Positions 11,336-25,042 are shown, numbered from the stretch's first letter. The stretch: 64,000 bases of DNA from Saccopteryx bilineata (GCF_036850765.1 NC_089490.1:277030482-277094481), one strand, 5' to 3'. Numbers and translations: made by a program. Notes: generated from the letters alone by a model not told the origin.

Positions 11336-12634
11336 ATTACTAGTAGAGGTTGCAGTGAAATTTCTACCAGACATTGCTGTAGAGATGTAAGGGAACAGAT
11401 GTTCACTGTAAAGTAAGGGATTTTATTAGAACTTTCATTTTATGGTTATGACCACTAACAATTGATCTCAAAATTGATTATGATATTTTAAGTGAAGAGA
11501 AGAAAATATGAAATATGTTAGCTGCATTTTCAAATATTTTGAGACCTGAAAACGTTGCTGGAAATATTTGTGATTCTGTTTAGTCTTTGACTCTTTTTTT
11601 TTTTTTTTTTTGGAACAAATTCAGCAAGCCTGTAAGTGCATTTTTAATCTCATAGAAAATTAAAGGGTAAATAGTACAGTTTCTATAGAAATACTTTTCT
11701 TTCAAATAATCATAGGAATAGAAAAATAAAATGTAATTATACAAAATGAGTTATGCGTAACTTAAAAAAAAAGCCCATGGAAGATATTAGGGGATGATGT
11801 AATATAATTTTTTAATTATATACAAATACGACTTTGGCCAATTTATTAGTCCCCCTATGCATACCTAGATTTGAAACAAAAGATGCAGAAACATTTAAGT
11901 CATTGACTTGAAAACCAAGCAATTTAAAAATAGAAAGCAAACATTAATTTTCTATAGAAATACTTAGAGAGGTATTATATGAATATAATATCACAATCCA
12001 GGTGTTCTGAAATGTCAAGTTTTGATATTCACTCCCTTTAACCATCCTATTTGTCTTCAAAGAGTAATTGGAGTGTGCTCCTGCTTTTTCTATGAACTTG
12101 GTGACAAATTTAATACACATATTGTCTAATATCATGATTTGGTTTCTGAATAATATTCTCTGTTGAAAAGAACCAAAACACCTTGAAAAGATGTCTGATT
12201 CCATAACTGGGCTAAAATCTGGAACATCTTATTGCATCAGAAAGTAAACTAGTCCTTAAAGCGTCATAGGAACATATCAAAGGAAGCCATGAACCAGCTT
12301 TAAGAGCTGCTGTGGGTCAAATCTATGAAGCTTTGAGTATCAAAATAGGTATTTATTATAACAGACCATGACCCATTGGATACAATAAAAATATACAAGT
12401 TTACCCTGATATAAACAAATGTATAAGGGCAGAAAATGCTCTGTTATAGTATATCCAACTAATAAATATAGAAAGAATGATGAAGTTAGAAAAGCATCAA
12501 TGGATGCTAAAAATAGTAAGTACATGAAAGTTTGATGAACAGATTTTTATGCCCTCAAAGTATCTACCCTTGAATTATCTACATAGAGAAAATTATGATT
12601 CTATAGTGAAAAACTTTGGATGACAACACTTAAA
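11336..12634. other. unassigned AT-rich sequence
   Basis: No gene is seen. It contains a T-run at about 11594-11611 that could be the antisense tail of an old retroelement, but nothing recognisable follows it. Confidence 0.45.
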
Positions 12635-12987
12635 CTAAGTTATTAAAACTTTTTTTTTACAGAGACAGAGAGAGAGAGAGAGATAGGGACAGACAGACAG
12701 GAACGGAGAGAGATGAGAAGCATCAATCATCAGTTTTTCATTGTGACACCTTAGTTGTTCATTGATTGCTTTCTCATATGTGCCTTGACTGTGGGGCTAC
12801 AGCAGACCAAGTAACCCCTTGCTCGAGCCAGCAACCTTGAGTCTAAGCTGGTGAGCTTTTTGCTCAGGCCAGATGAGCCCGCGCTCAAACTGGCAACCTC
12901 GGGGTCTTGAACCCGGGTCCTCTGTATCCCAGTCCCATGCTCTATCCACTGAACCACCGCCTGGTCAGGCCTAAGTTATTAAAACTT
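12635..12987 (-). mobile_element. Rhin-1-type SINE
   Basis: The body is 12652-12970 on the minus strand: purine-rich tail side at left (CAGAGACAGAGAGAG repeats) and tRNA-like head at right (CCACCGCCTGGTCAGGC). A perfect 17-base duplication, CTAAGTTATTAAAACTT, lies at 12635-12651 and 12971-12987. It sits at the edge of, or just upstream of, an older L1M 3' end. Confidence 0.94.
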
Positions 12988-13590
12988 AACCTTTGACACA
13001 ACCAAGGTGTTTTTCTGTAGGTGAATGGATAAATTGCAGTATATCCAGACAGTGGAATATTATTCATTGCTAAGAAAATGAACTATAGTCATGGAAGGAC
13101 ATGGAGGAAACTTTAGTGTGTATACTCAGTGAATAAAGCCAATCTTCAAAGGCTACATACTGTATAATTCCAGCTCTGTGACATTCTGGAAAAGGCAAAA
13201 CTAAGGAGACAGAAAAAGTATCAGTGGTTCACAGAAGTTTGGTGGTGGTGGTGGAGAGGGTGAATATGCTGAGCACAGAGGATTTTCAGGGCATTGAAAT
13301 TGCTGTGTTAAATACAATACTTATGGACACATGTCATTATACATTTTTCCAAATCCATGGACTACACAACACCAAAAGCGTTCCCTAATGTCTGATGTGG
13401 ACTTTGGGTTATCATGTTGTGTCAGTGTAGATTCATCAGTTGTAACAAATGCTATCCCTCTGGTGGGGGGATGTCTTCTCTCAGGGTGGGGCGGGGCGAG
13501 GCTGTGTGTGTAAAGGCAGCGTGTGGATGCGAATGCTCTGGGCCTTCTCTTCAATTTTGCTGCGAACATAAAGCTGTTCAAGGAAATGTA
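12988..13590 (+). mobile_element. old L1M 3' end
   Basis: The + strand carries typical L1 3' words: AGTGGAATATTATTCATTGC, ACATACTGTATAATTCCAGC and ACATTCTGGAAAAGGCAAAA, followed by a 3' UTR. ORF2 is represented only by its last codons and is broken. It is much more diverged than the L1s at 0.7 and 53 kb. Confidence 0.72.
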
Positions 13591-13959
13591 ATGTCTAAAG
13601 GAAAAAATGCTTTTACCAATTTGGGGATAAATTGATATTAAGTGCCTCCTTAAATGGTCGTGCATTAAAAAGTCAGAAATTCTATAATATATCAAATCAG
13701 ATATATCAAATATGTAAAAATTTAATAGGGATAAACTCCTTCGTCACCTGGTTGTTAACAAACAGTTTGCGTACCTAATCATGCTGGGCATATGGCCTAA
13801 AAGACAAATAAGTCTTAATATTTCTAATGATAGCTTTTCAGAGATGATATGGTTTTTCAGGCCAGTATCATTGATGTTAAAAGAAAAATATTTATGTAGA
13901 GAAGTAGCTATAAAGTACTAAGACTAGTTCTTCTGAGTAGTGGGTGGAACAGGGGTGGG
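13591..13959. other. unassigned sequence
   Basis: Nothing recognisable between the L1M 3' end and the MIR. Confidence 0.45.
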
Positions 13960-14195
13960 GGTTATACCAGGATAGTTGCAGTAATAGATTCGAACTGCAG
14001 CCTGTGCATTGAATATTGGGTTTCAGGCCTCTTCTTGTAACTCACTAGCTGCAAAATCTTGGACTGAAATCTACTCATCTATAAAATGAAGATAAAAATA
14101 TAACTTTTATATAGATTAAATGAAATAAGGAAAACATTAGTACAGGATCTAGAATATAGTAAACATAAAATAATTGTTATTATTTTAAGGTAAAG
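13960..14195 (+). mobile_element. MIR SINE
   Basis: Core words are preserved: CTTGTAACTCACTAGCTG, CTACTCATCTATAAAATGAA, TAAATGAAATAAGG and ATAATTGTTATTATTTTA at the 3' end. These fit the conserved core and L2-like 3' end of MIR, an ancient mammalian SINE. Confidence 0.7.
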
Positions 14196-14199
14196 AGAG

Positions 14200-17100
14200 C
14201 CAAAAGTCCTGAGATCCTGCTGAGGGAGAAGTAGAGGGTATGGACAGTAATGGACCTGGTGAGATGTCAAGAGAGAAGGCTGTACTCAGATCCTGTCCAT
14301 CTGTCAAGAGAGGGACTGCCCTCTCCTTCATAGTCACTAGGTGCTGCAGGGCCGAATCTGGTCATAGAATGAGGAGCAGAGTGAATACACAACGATGCTC
14401 AGAGATGATGAGGTCATGGAACTGAGGTCTGGGGCTTAGGTGAACTTTTTCTTCCTACAATGCTTCTTATTTTCAGGAGGGCAACTTCAGATCACAGAAA
14501 AGTAATCTTTGACATACTCTTATTTGCTCCATTGCCTAAGAATAAAGATGTGATTTTTTTATCACTTAAGAAAAATGAAAAAAAGTTCTCTTGTCAAATA
14601 GACAGAACTCCTCTATGTAGCCTACAAGGAAACCCTGAGAGATCCCACCCAGGTGGAACTCAGCCTTATTACGGAATCTTATTGGAACTCAGAACTAGAG
14701 AACGAGAAAGCTAGGGGCCATGCTTGTCCACCCCACAGACATGTTTCATTGTGAAAGGGTCAAGTAAATTTCAACAGAAGAAAAATGTGATTAACAAATC
14801 AATTCACAAGCTATAGCTTGGCTTTTTATTAAGAAAATGATGACGGGTGAGTTTTCTTTAAAACAGAAACACTGAGAAAGCATTTCCTAAAAGGACTACC
14901 TAAAATGTGGTCCATCTGGGACACACCCCAGAATCTTCATCTCTGAGAAAAGCTAACTGATCTATCTGGGATTCACATGTCAGAGCCTCCTTACTCCCGA
15001 CTCTGGTGCCGTGAGTAACTGACCATGCACACGTGCACGAAGAAGGACTGAGACATGCTGAGGATTGGGCTTGCAGATTTCTTCTCAATCCCATTTTGTT
15101 TTATTTCTAGTCAGTCTCTATACAATTCTAAGTTGATCTAAAACTAATAGATATATTTAAGCTTAGTCACGGTTTTATGTGACCATAAATGAGAGTGAAT
15201 TCTGCAACCTGATTCAAGCTTAGCCTGACGTCCAAGGTAAGCTAAGCAATGACCTGGAGGAATAAGAGGAACCATGGCCTGAGGGACCATCACTAAATGC
15301 ACATAAAAATGGTGCATTTTATCTTGTTAATTAAAAAAAAACCCATAAAATCTTATAAGATTTTTCTCACTTAAAATTATGTATTATTGGTAAATTAAAG
15401 AAAATAAAATTTATGTAGAGCTTTGGATTTTCCCCTCCAATGATCCTGTGCATTGCAAACCTGCAATCTGACTTAACATTTTCTTCTTTTAAAGATGTTC
15501 TTCAGAAGCAGAAGTCACAAACCAATATAACCTCTGGGATGTCAAATCCATCCTTCTTTATGCAAATTATGTGGCTTATGAAGATAGAGAAGACATCTGT
15601 TTTGGTTTACCCCAAGACACTGGTTCAAGAATGCATCCTCTGGGAATGATGGGAAGAGGCAGTCTTAATTTTAAATAAACACTTCATGATCTAAAAATGC
15701 CACTGACACTAAATTCTCAAGAGTCCTGGACCACCTCCGGAGTGCAAATATCTTCATGAAACATAGGAGCCACATGGGTTCAATCTTTCAGTGCCTGGGG
15801 AAATGGTACCTCTGAAAGCCAGGATGGCTTCAATTACTGTGACTATCCAGAGTGAACCTGTGTAGTGTTTGCAGAAAAAAAAATTTCTATCCTTGATGCA
15901 ATCCCAAAGGTTGGATTAGGGGAGAGGCTGGGACATTTTACACTGGCTTTATTTAAAATTATTCAAATTTCAGTACTTCTGAAAATTAGAAAACAAATTG
16001 GTGACATTATGATTTGTTTATCACAGTTGCTACTCTGGAATTATAATAAATACCAACAGGTGGAGTAGTTGTTACATACTGGTTGATTTTTAAAGCCAAG
16101 AGATTGCTATTGCCAATAAGACTAAGAAAACATGAGGAAGTGGGCGTTTGGTGAAAATGTATTGAAATGATCTTGTCTCTACATTCTGGGGCAAATTCAG
16201 CCACACACTAATCTGTATCTCTATAGCCCTTTAGACCAAAGCAGTTGTCCAGCCATGTGACCACCTTCCAGGAGACAGCATGACAAGCCACCAAAGTGTG
16301 CTCCAGAGTTCTCCATTTTCTGCACCAAAAAAGAGGTGACTTTTGGTAAGACAGCAGCAAAAAATGTCTCAAAATAGATTCAAACAATTCAGCGAAGCAA
16401 AACCCTTTTACTAACAAATTCCACAGTAATTCTCCCCAAATGTGATTGGGTCCTTTCTTGTATATTTAAGGAAATGAATAAAACAACACAAAAACATGAG
16501 GTCTTGTTTCAAACCAGCATTGTAAGTTCTTTTTACTTCTCACTCAGATTCTATCTAAGGTCTGGCAAATCACTGTTATTTAGATAAAATGTAATAAGAA
16601 AGCATTACCTTATTTGCCTGAACTCTCATGCATTCATATGTAGTAACATTCATTTTAATTTCTTTCTTTAGGAAGCCATAGGGTTCTTTACAAGAGTGAA
16701 CAGTTTGTTCACTATTTCTAGTAATTCTGCCAGCTCTTAAAACCTAGATGCACAAGGGGCTCATTTTAGATGAATTATTCCCCACGATGTGTACAATAGC
16801 TTGTGACAGGTGAACTGTTGGAGCTTTGTTATTATCCCTCCAATTTTCAGCCCTTTCCACTAGAGGGGGAAGGGACTGTACCCTATTCCTACACAAAATA
16901 AGAAAATTGTGAACACACACTTGCTTGAGGCAGCTCCCTACAGGAAAGCATGGGACAAGGTGCTGGAGAATGTATTTTAGATGTGGTAGAATAATGTGAT
17001 GGCTCAGGGTGGACTCTGGTCTTAGAAAGAACACTCTTCCCTGGCATTGATAGCCCAGGCTCCTCCTGGTGAAGAGAGAAGTTGAGTAAGGGACAGCAGA

Positions 17101-17390
17101 GGAGAAAGGTACTCTCTGTGGGCAGACAGAGCTCCAAATAAAGGGAGCTCTTGCTTAATAAAGTGTGTCTGACTGGGTTTTCTTCTGACATACCATAAAG
17201 TTTATTACTACTCCTCAGTGGAGAGGAATTTATGAAGAAGGTAGAAAGAAACCAGGAGTCTTGCCCCCAAATCTTTCTTTCCATGAAATCAAACACCAAG
17301 GGTGGATAGTAAATGTTCACCCCTTCCCATCCATGCCCCTTCCTTTAGCCTCTTCTTCTTTCAACTCACTAAAGTGAATATAAAGGCCAG
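14200..17390. other. unassigned 3.2 kb stretch
   Basis: No gene or clear repeat is identified. Two points stand out: an exon-like context at about 15478-15655 (pyrimidine tract and AAAG before an open frame, and an exact octamer ATGCAAAT at 15560-15567), and at 16740-17200 a segment with two AATAAA-type words that might be a decayed LTR. Neither is strong enough to name. Confidence 0.4.
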
Positions 17391-17980
17391 TGTAAACTCA
17401 GGTGTGGCCCTCTGTATGGCCAGTCGTGGCCATGCACATGCAGGTTCCCACTGGATTCAGGTAGATGGTAAAGAAACAGTGGAGCCAAAATATGGTGCGC
17501 CATTCCTTTATTAAAGTCTCACACTGGCTGACAAGCAACACACATAGGGAAAACACTTCCCTTTCTCTCTGGGCTCCCAAAGCCACTGACATATTCCCAG
17601 TTCCATAGAATCTTCCCTGGTTTCTCCTAGAATCAAAGGCTCCACCAGTCTCATCAGAGCTCACAGAAGTCCCTCAGCTCTGGTTTCCCATCTGCACACC
17701 TTCTTTTTCTGCACAAACTGGTTTCTTCCTCAGCACCCTGCGTTCTCTCCTCTCTCACTCTGCAAACATGGCTTCTCCCTGTGCCTTTCCTTCTCCTTTC
17801 AAAACTTTCTGGCGCAAAAACCTCTCCTCCAGAAAACATGTGCAAAACAATGGTCCTTCGCAAGCAAGAAGGTAAATTGCAATTTCACAGACCACTTTTA
17901 CCTGGCGCTGCCCAGCCCCCAATGCAAACTATAAGTGAACAACCATAAAAATCACATTTTACAAATTTATTTGACCAACA
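17391..17980 (-). mobile_element. solo LTR of an endogenous retrovirus-like element
   Basis: Read on the minus strand, it begins near TGTTGGTCAAATAAATTTG and ends near CACCTGAGTTTACA, with a polyadenylation signal (AATAAA) about 100 bases before the end. It is clearly related to the + strand LTR at 48048-48521: shared words include TGTTTCTTTACCATCT, GGTGTGCAGATGGG and GAGGAGAGGTTTT. No internal viral genes flank it, so it is a solo LTR. The target-site duplication is not resolved. Confidence 0.72.
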
Positions 17981-18279
17981 TCCTCCATCTTTGATGAATG
18001 GATGAACACTTAACAAGGACAGTCCTATGATCACCTTTATAGCCCCAATCCTCTAATATCAACCCTGCTTCTTAAAATAACTTTTTTAGTTTATTCCACT
18101 GGTGGACAGCACAGATTTGTCCTTCACAAACCCCTGCAATGAAACTAAAGAATATAATAATTAAAATAACTCCAAGGCTATTCTAATCCCAAACTAAAAC
18201 TCACCTCTCACTATACTTCCTATTTCAAAATAGCCCATTATGCTATTCTAATTGTGAAAAGAGATCCAATTATACCAGA
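17981..18279. other. unassigned sequence
   Basis: AT-rich sequence between the LTR and a short L1 3' end. Nothing recognised. Confidence 0.45.
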
Positions 18280-18455
18280 GGAAAAAAGGACAGAGGGAAG
18301 GGGGATGATAGGATGGGATAAACCTGAAGGGAAGGGGGGAGGGCGTTAAGGGGAGGGGGGCAAGGGAGATGTTGAGGAGAATATTGGGGAAGGGGGATGC
18401 ATTTGGGGCGACACTAGAATCTATGTAAACACAATAAATTAAAATCAATAAAAAA
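18280..18455 (+). mobile_element. short 5'-truncated L1 3' UTR
   Basis: A purine/G-rich block (about 18290-18385, many runs of 3-6 G) is followed by GGGGCGACACTAGAATCTAT and CAATAAATTAAAATCAATAA, then an A-run. This is the usual order for a bat L1 3' end. Confidence 0.6.
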
Positions 18456-18764
18456 AGACACTTTAAAATGTACAAAGACATTTCTACAATAAAATTTCAA
18501 CTCTAACTTTGAATATTAAGCCCCCCCATTTAGTATAATTTTCATAAACATTAGAGTCAAGAATTAAATCCCTCTGAAAATTAATTTTTTTGTTAAGTAC
18601 ATGTTAATATATTATTTTGTAAACTTAAATATACTTAAGTTTAAGAGTAAAAAATTATTTATACTTATTCCATTTTGTGGTTTCAATAATCAGCATTTAT
18701 TTCTATTTATTATGTGTTGAGGTAAACATTTCTATGTGTTTATAGAAATAAGTTTTTAAAAGTA

Positions 18765-18890
18765 ATTTATATTTTAAATTAAATTTATTATGGTGACATT
18801 GCTTAATAAGATCATATAGGTTACAAGTGTACATTTCTATAACACATGGTCTATACAATGCATTGTGTGCCCACCAACCAGAGTCAAATA
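18765..18890 (-). mobile_element. L1 3' end fragment
   Basis: The words TATTATGGTGACATTGCTTA, ATATAGGTTACAAGTGTACA and GCATTGTGTGCCCACCA match the reverse complement of an L1 3' UTR, the same type as at 23300-23410. Confidence 0.65.
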
Positions 18891-21189
18891 ATTTAAGAAT
18901 CAAATAAAACTTTTAAGGAAAAAATTAATTTATTTTGATTAAGTTTCAAGTGTTTCTTAGCAGGTCCAAAGGAATTAAATTTCTGAGTTTTTATTTCATT
19001 CTGTCTGGTATCTAGAGATTTCACTGTCTTTGTGCAAGTTCAGAAATTGCTGTGGTGTCAGCCTGAATCACTAGGTCTTAATTGAGTTGTTCCTTTCTCG
19101 ATAAGAATATGTCTTCATTTTCCCCATCACTGGCTATCCAAGTCTGGTACCGATATTTTAAAAACTGAGAGCTTCATAATAACCTGCGCTCTCTTGTTGC
19201 ACCCAGAATTCAGCTGCTTTGCACTTTGAAAGGCTCATATGCTGTTCTTTCCATTGATGCCTTAAAACACAGTATATGGAAAAAGTATTTCTCATTCTAA
19301 CTGCACTATTGCTTTGGTTGCACCCATTCACTCAAGTCTGGGTGGCTCAGTCATATCTGTTGTCAGTCTGCATCCCTGAATGCAACAGCATGTGAATGTA
19401 AATGTGAATCCCATTGTCCCTGTCATTTCACTCATTCAAAAGCAGCCTGCCTTCCTGAGCCCCTACCATGGGGAATGGTCACCCTCCACTTCAAATCCAT
19501 TCTTCTGATAAGACTGCAGTGTTGATTTCTTGAGACCTGAGTAGCCCTCTCTTTTTAAAGAACAAATAGCCCTCACATCTCTTGGGTAAGTTCAGCTTTT
19601 CCAAGAAATAGATACCATTAGACAAACAAAGATGGGATTAGATATGCACAGTGTATTGGGACAAAATTCAGTGTAGTAAAATGCAGTCAGAGTTGTATAT
19701 TATTAATTAAACCTTTGTAAATGGAGGTGCTGTTTCAGGAATAAAATTTCAAGGGAGAAGAGTAGATGAGTCTGGTGGGTAGAGAGCCCTTGCCTTCAAA
19801 AAACAATAGGTGTGATGTCACAGAGGACAGGAGAAAAGGATATTTAGTGGAGTCAACAGCAGTGAAATATTGAGCATGGAATAGCTACACAGAGAACATT
19901 GGTGATCTTGAAAAGAGTCATCATGAAGTAGGAAGAGCAGAAACCAGACTGGTTGGCTTAGGAGCAAATGGAAAATGAGAAAAGGCAGGAAACAGATGAA
20001 GACAACTATTAAGATAAACTTGCCTGTGAATGGGCTAGAGCAAATGAGGCTACAGAGGGGTGAATGGATAAGGAACATTTGGGGTTTTGCTTTGTTTTGT
20101 TTATAAAGGATAATACTAGACAATGTTTATAAACTCAGACATAATCCAGAAATATGCGGATTGATGATACAGCAAAGAGGGGATAGCGGGAAGAGCAACA
20201 TAATGTCAAGGAGAGATGGAACCTATAGCATGTTTGAAGATACTGGCTTCTGATAAAAGAAGAAGCATTTAATCAGGTACAATAGGAGGGAAGAAGAGGG
20301 GTGCAGATGGCAGATTTATTGACCGGGAAGGAACAATAAGAGGTTTCCTATCTGGAACCTTCTATTATTCTGTGAATTACGAGTCAAGGTTAACCACTAA
20401 GAGTATGAGGAAGAAAAAATTATGAGATTGCCATCTAAGAGAAGGGAAAACCAAGGAGAATAGATGAAAGCAGAGCTACAAGGTAATCATGCCCATATGA
20501 GATTTGAGGTAAAGATATTAAGGGATACCTAACTGACAGGATATGTGATTTTCTCCAGCAATGTTCAGCATCTCCGTGAAGTCTTGAGACAGCAGATGGA
20601 AAAGTTCATTCAGGCTGGAGGGTTGCCATCCGAGTTCCAGGCAGGAAAAGAGAGGGAAGGATTTTAATGATGACCCTAAGTTGTACATCAAAGGAAAGAA
20701 AGGCCAAAGAGATGGTGAGGAAATTAAAAAAACATTGGGTGGAAAATTACATTAAGGTTTAGATATTTGGCAATGGAATATACTTGGCCAAATGTCTGAG
20801 AAGATAGAAACATGTGGTTGGAGAGTGAACTGTTAGAATTTGATGTCTGAAGGGTGACAGGTTTTCTGACGTAGGACCCTGGGAGAGGGTGACCAAAGTG
20901 CATTGTAGGAAAGTTCATAGAAGTTGAGGAGGCATGGAGTTTCAAGGTCAAGGTGTAGATGGTACATCGATGTGGATCATGAATGGTACAGCTGCGTGGG
21001 TGTTGAAAACCAAAGATTATGCAGAACTGTAAGTAGAATGTAGACACATAAAAATCTCTCTGTATATAGATATATATTATACTTTTATAGATGGTAATTT
21101 GAAAATATACATCAAAATTATAAATTCATGTAGTCTTAAATAACAGAATTTCAGTTCTGAGACTATTCTACAGAGATGCTTATGCACAT
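18891..21189. other. unassigned 2.3 kb stretch
   Basis: No gene is supported. The part from about 19900 to 21000 is purine-rich on the + strand and could be a very old repeat, but no family could be named. Confidence 0.4.
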
Positions 21190-21560
21190 GTAAGATGACA
21201 CATGTGCAGTGTTTCTCTCTGCAGCATTGTCTGTAATGACAAAAGGTTTGAAAAAACCTAGATGTTCATCAACAAATGATTAGTTAAGTAAATTTAATAT
21301 GTAGTGAACTATCATGAAGTATAAAAAGTTATTTTTCACTCTGTATATGTCTGTGTGCATCTGTATGCATATCACCCCAAATTATATACTAATAAATGTA
21401 TAAACTAATAAATGAGCTAGTACTCTACAGGAGTAAGAAGAGAAAATACAGAATTATATGGAGGGAAAACCATTAAAATTGTTATACTTTAGAATATAAT
21501 GCATGTATTTCATTTGTAAAAAATATTTCCAGTTAGATTAATTGAAATAAGCATGGTAAA
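21190..21560 (+). mobile_element. old L1M 3' end fragment
   Basis: The + strand has GCATTGTCTGTAATGACAAA and CCTAGATGTTCATCAACAAA followed by weak matches to the L1 3' UTR. Strongly diverged. Confidence 0.5.
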
Positions 21561-22640
21561 TGTACTTGGATATCCTGTGGTGCATCCCAATACTTATTTT
21601 CCACATTTCTTATTGTTATGAAGAATGACTTTAGTCCTTTGTTTCCTATCTTGATAGTTAAAAAAGATATAACATTCTTGTCAACTATTTGTTTTGATAT
21701 CTTTGAACCAACTCTGAGTGGAGAAGCAATATGATAAGTTGGTAGTTTTAAATTCTTTATGTGGATTAATAAAATGATTCAGGGAATAGTGACAAATTTA
21801 GTTCTGGAATGCTAAAATCTCTGAAATAAGTAATGGCATTAAAAAATAGAAGGTTCAAACACAGCTTTAATGATACTGTCAGAATTTGCAATAACCCTGG
21901 AGAGAACATGGTAAGAAATAAATGCCTTCAATTCTATAAAGAGATAGTAAAAAGGGAAAAACATGAAAACTATTAAAATATGAGCTTCCATATATTTTTA
22001 AGGGACACCAAATATATATATATAAGAAACTGCTGTTAACCAATTCCGATGATGTGTAGGTGGGACTTAAACAATTATCTTTGTTATATTTTGTACTGTT
22101 TTCATACTTGTTTTCTCAGGAAGAATAAGCTTTTAAGACAAGTTGTTCTAAAAACTGAACAGTAATGCTATCAAAAAGTAGAATGAAGAAAAGTAAGCTA
22201 TAAATTATACTTGGGAATAATAAAAGAAACCTGTCAAATAGAAGAAGTCGTTCCATAAAAAACATACCTTTGTAAAAGCAGAGGAAAGTGTATGTGGACT
22301 AAAATAGAAAACAACTGATGAAACGTCAGTGTGACTGACTCCACTCTTACTGCATCACATCCCGGTGTGGGAAGATCAGACCTCCTGCTGCCCTCACACT
22401 GCCTGCAATAGCCCTTGCCCCACCGGCTGCCACATGCTTTATTTTCAGGTTAGAAAATCAAAACCTCAAAAATTCCAAAGGGTCTTTGGCTCCACATATA
22501 ACAAGTTAAAGAAAATCTTGATTAAGCTCTTTCTGCAGCCCCTTTTATCTAAAACAAATTATGCATGAATCTCCTGCCCAGAACATTAATAAAATACCAA
22601 ATTAAAAATATCCATTTCTGGGAGAGTAAAGGAAGGGGAC
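21561..22640. other. unassigned AT-rich sequence
   Basis: No gene or named repeat is recognised. Confidence 0.45.
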
Positions 22641-22644
22641 AAGA

Positions 22645-23016
22645 AAGATTTTTTTTTCTAAAGTGAGAAGCAGGGAGGCAGAGAGACAGAGCCTCACATG
22701 CACCAGATGGGGATCCACTAGATGCCCACCAGGGGGTGATGTTCTGTCCATCTGGGGCATTGCTTGGTTGCAACCGGAGCCATTCTAGCACCTGAGGCGG
22801 AGGCCATGGAGCCGTCCTCAGCTCCCAGGCCATCTTTTGCTCCAATGGAGCCCTGGCTACGGGAGGGAAAGAGATAGAGAGAAAGGAAAGGGAGAATGTT
22901 GGAGAAGCAGATGGGCACTTCTCCTGTCTGCCCTGGCTGGGAACCGAATCTGGGAATTCCACGCGCTGGGCTGATGTTCTACCACAGAGCAAACCGGTCA
23001 GGGCCAAGATTTTTTT
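22645..23016 (-). mobile_element. VES-type SINE
   Basis: The body is about 22659-23004, minus strand. The left side carries the tail (AAGTGAGAAGCAGGGAGGCA), the middle has CACCAGGGGGTGATG and GCTCCAATGGAGCCCTGGC, and the right side has the tRNA-like head ending CCGGTCAGGGCC. A duplication of AAGATTTTTTTT flanks it. It is more diverged than the copy at 9.9 kb. Confidence 0.88.
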
Positions 23017-23299
23017 TTTAAAAGATTACTTCCACCAATACCACCAATGGTTTGTCTTTCTTTATTAGCTTAAATCTACATAAAAAAATTGTAGAAAGAG
23101 TATGTAATCCTTCACTGCATAGATGTGGTTTATATGCACACAAACACAGGTAGTTTTATTTGGTATATGATGGAGCATGGGAGATTGCTTCAACATGAGT
23201 GTATTTCTTTACATATAAATGTATTTCTATTCTCAAATCACTGGGCTTTCTTTATTCCTTGTATTTTTTTATATCAATGGTTTTTTTTTCACTTTTTCT
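23017..23299. other. unassigned sequence
   Basis: AT-rich sequence before the L1 3' end; nothing recognised. Confidence 0.4.
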
Positions 23300-24465
23300 C
23301 TTTCTTATTGAATTTATTTGGGTGACATTGGCTAATAAAATTAAACAGGTTTCAGGTATACAATTCTATATAATGCATATTTGTGTATTGTGTGTTCACT
23401 ACCCCAGTTCAAGTTTTCTTTCATCCCCATTCACCTCCCCCCATACCCTCTTCGACCCCCCCTCACCCTTTTCACTCTAATAATAATAATTATGTTGTCT
23501 GTGTCTGTGAGTTGTTTGTTTATTCTTTTGCATAATCCCTTCACCTTTTTTTTTTTTTATCAAATTCCAACCACTTCTCCTCTGATGGTTGTCAGTTTGT
23601 TCCATGTGTCAATGCCTCTGTTTCTATTTTGTTCATTAGATTCTACATATAAGTGCAATCATTTATTGTTTAGTAACATGCTATTTAGCCTCCAGGTCTT
23701 TGTGTGTTTTTAGTTTTTTATTTTTCTTGTGATTGATTTCCAGTTTTATACCATTATGGTCAGAGAAGGTGCTTGCTATAGTTTCAATCTTCTTAAACTT
23801 ACTAAGACTTGTTTTGTGTCCCTATAAGTGGTCTATCCTAGAGAATGTTCCATGTACACTTGAAAAGAATGAATATTCTGCTCTTCTGTAGTGAAATGCT
23901 CTGAAGAGATCTGTTAAATCTGTATAATCTAGTGTGTCATTTAAGGCCACCATTTACTTGTTCATTTTCCATCTGAAAGCTCTACCCATTGATATCAACA
24001 AGTGATTAAAATCCTCTGCTCTGGCTGGATTATTGTCAATCTCTCATTTATATCCATCAAGATTTGCTTTACATATTTAGGTGCTCCTATAGTGGGTGTA
24101 TAAATGTTTACAAGGTTATATCTTCTTGTTGAATTGTTTTCTTTATCATTATGTAGTGTCATTTGTCTCTTACTCTAGCCTTTTTTGTTTTAATGTCTAT
24201 TTTGTCAGACATAACTATTGCTACCCCAGCTTTTTTTTTTTTTTTTACTTTCCATTTGCATGAAATATCTTTTCCATCCTTTACTTTTTAGTCTCTGTAT
24301 CTTTTACTTTGATGTGGGTCTTGTTTTCTTATCCATTCAATTGCCTTATGTCTTTTGATGAAGCATTTAAGCCCTTTGCATTTAAAAAATGATTATTGAT
24401 AGGTACATGTTTATTGCCATTTTATTCTTTTAACTGTATTTCTTTGTTTCTTTCTGTTCCTCTTC

Positions 24466-24595
24466 CATCTCTTCCTCCTCTTCCCCTTCTTCCTCTTTCT
24501 CTTCCTCTTCTCTTCTTCTTCTTCTTCTTATTATTATTATTAATTATTATTTCTTCTTCTTTTTTTCATCTTATTCCATACCCTTTACATTCCTT
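24466..24595 (+). repeat. TTC/CTT-rich and TTA microsatellite
   Basis: Consecutive CTTCTT-type units pass into (TTA)n near 24525-24550. It lies inside the minus-strand L1, where the sense strand would be purine-rich. Confidence 0.8.
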
Positions 24596-25042
24596 ATAAT
24601 GTTGGTTTGGTGGCAACAAACTTCTTTAGCTTTTTCTTATCTGGGAAGCTCTTTATTTCATCATCAATTTTAAATAATAGCCTTGATGAGTAAAGTAGTC
24701 TTGGTTGTAGGTCCTTGCTTTTCATCACTTTGAATATTTATGCCATTCCTTTATGGCCAGAAATGTTTCTGTCAAAAAATCAGGTGGCAGTTTTATGGGA
24801 GCTCTCTTGGGGATAACTGTCTTTTTTATTTTTTTATTTTTATTTTTTTTGCTACTTTTAAGATTCTCTCTTTGTCTTTAAACTCTGCCATTTTAATTAT
24901 AATGTGTCTTGGTGCACACCTCTTTGGGTTCATCTCTGTGCCTTTTGGATTTGTGTGCCGTTTTCTTTCATCAGTTTAGGGATTATTTTACTCATTATTT
25001 CTTCAAATAGGTGCTTGAACCCTTTCTCTCTCTCTCTCTCTT

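Noticed and set aside
22549..23007. 152-codon minus-strand frame
   Set aside because: It is read through a VES SINE; the words match the other VES copies, so it is not a host protein.
24466..24595. regularly spaced repeat units as a CRISPR-like array
   Set aside because: They are simple TTC/TTA microsatellite units without spacers, and the genome is mammalian.
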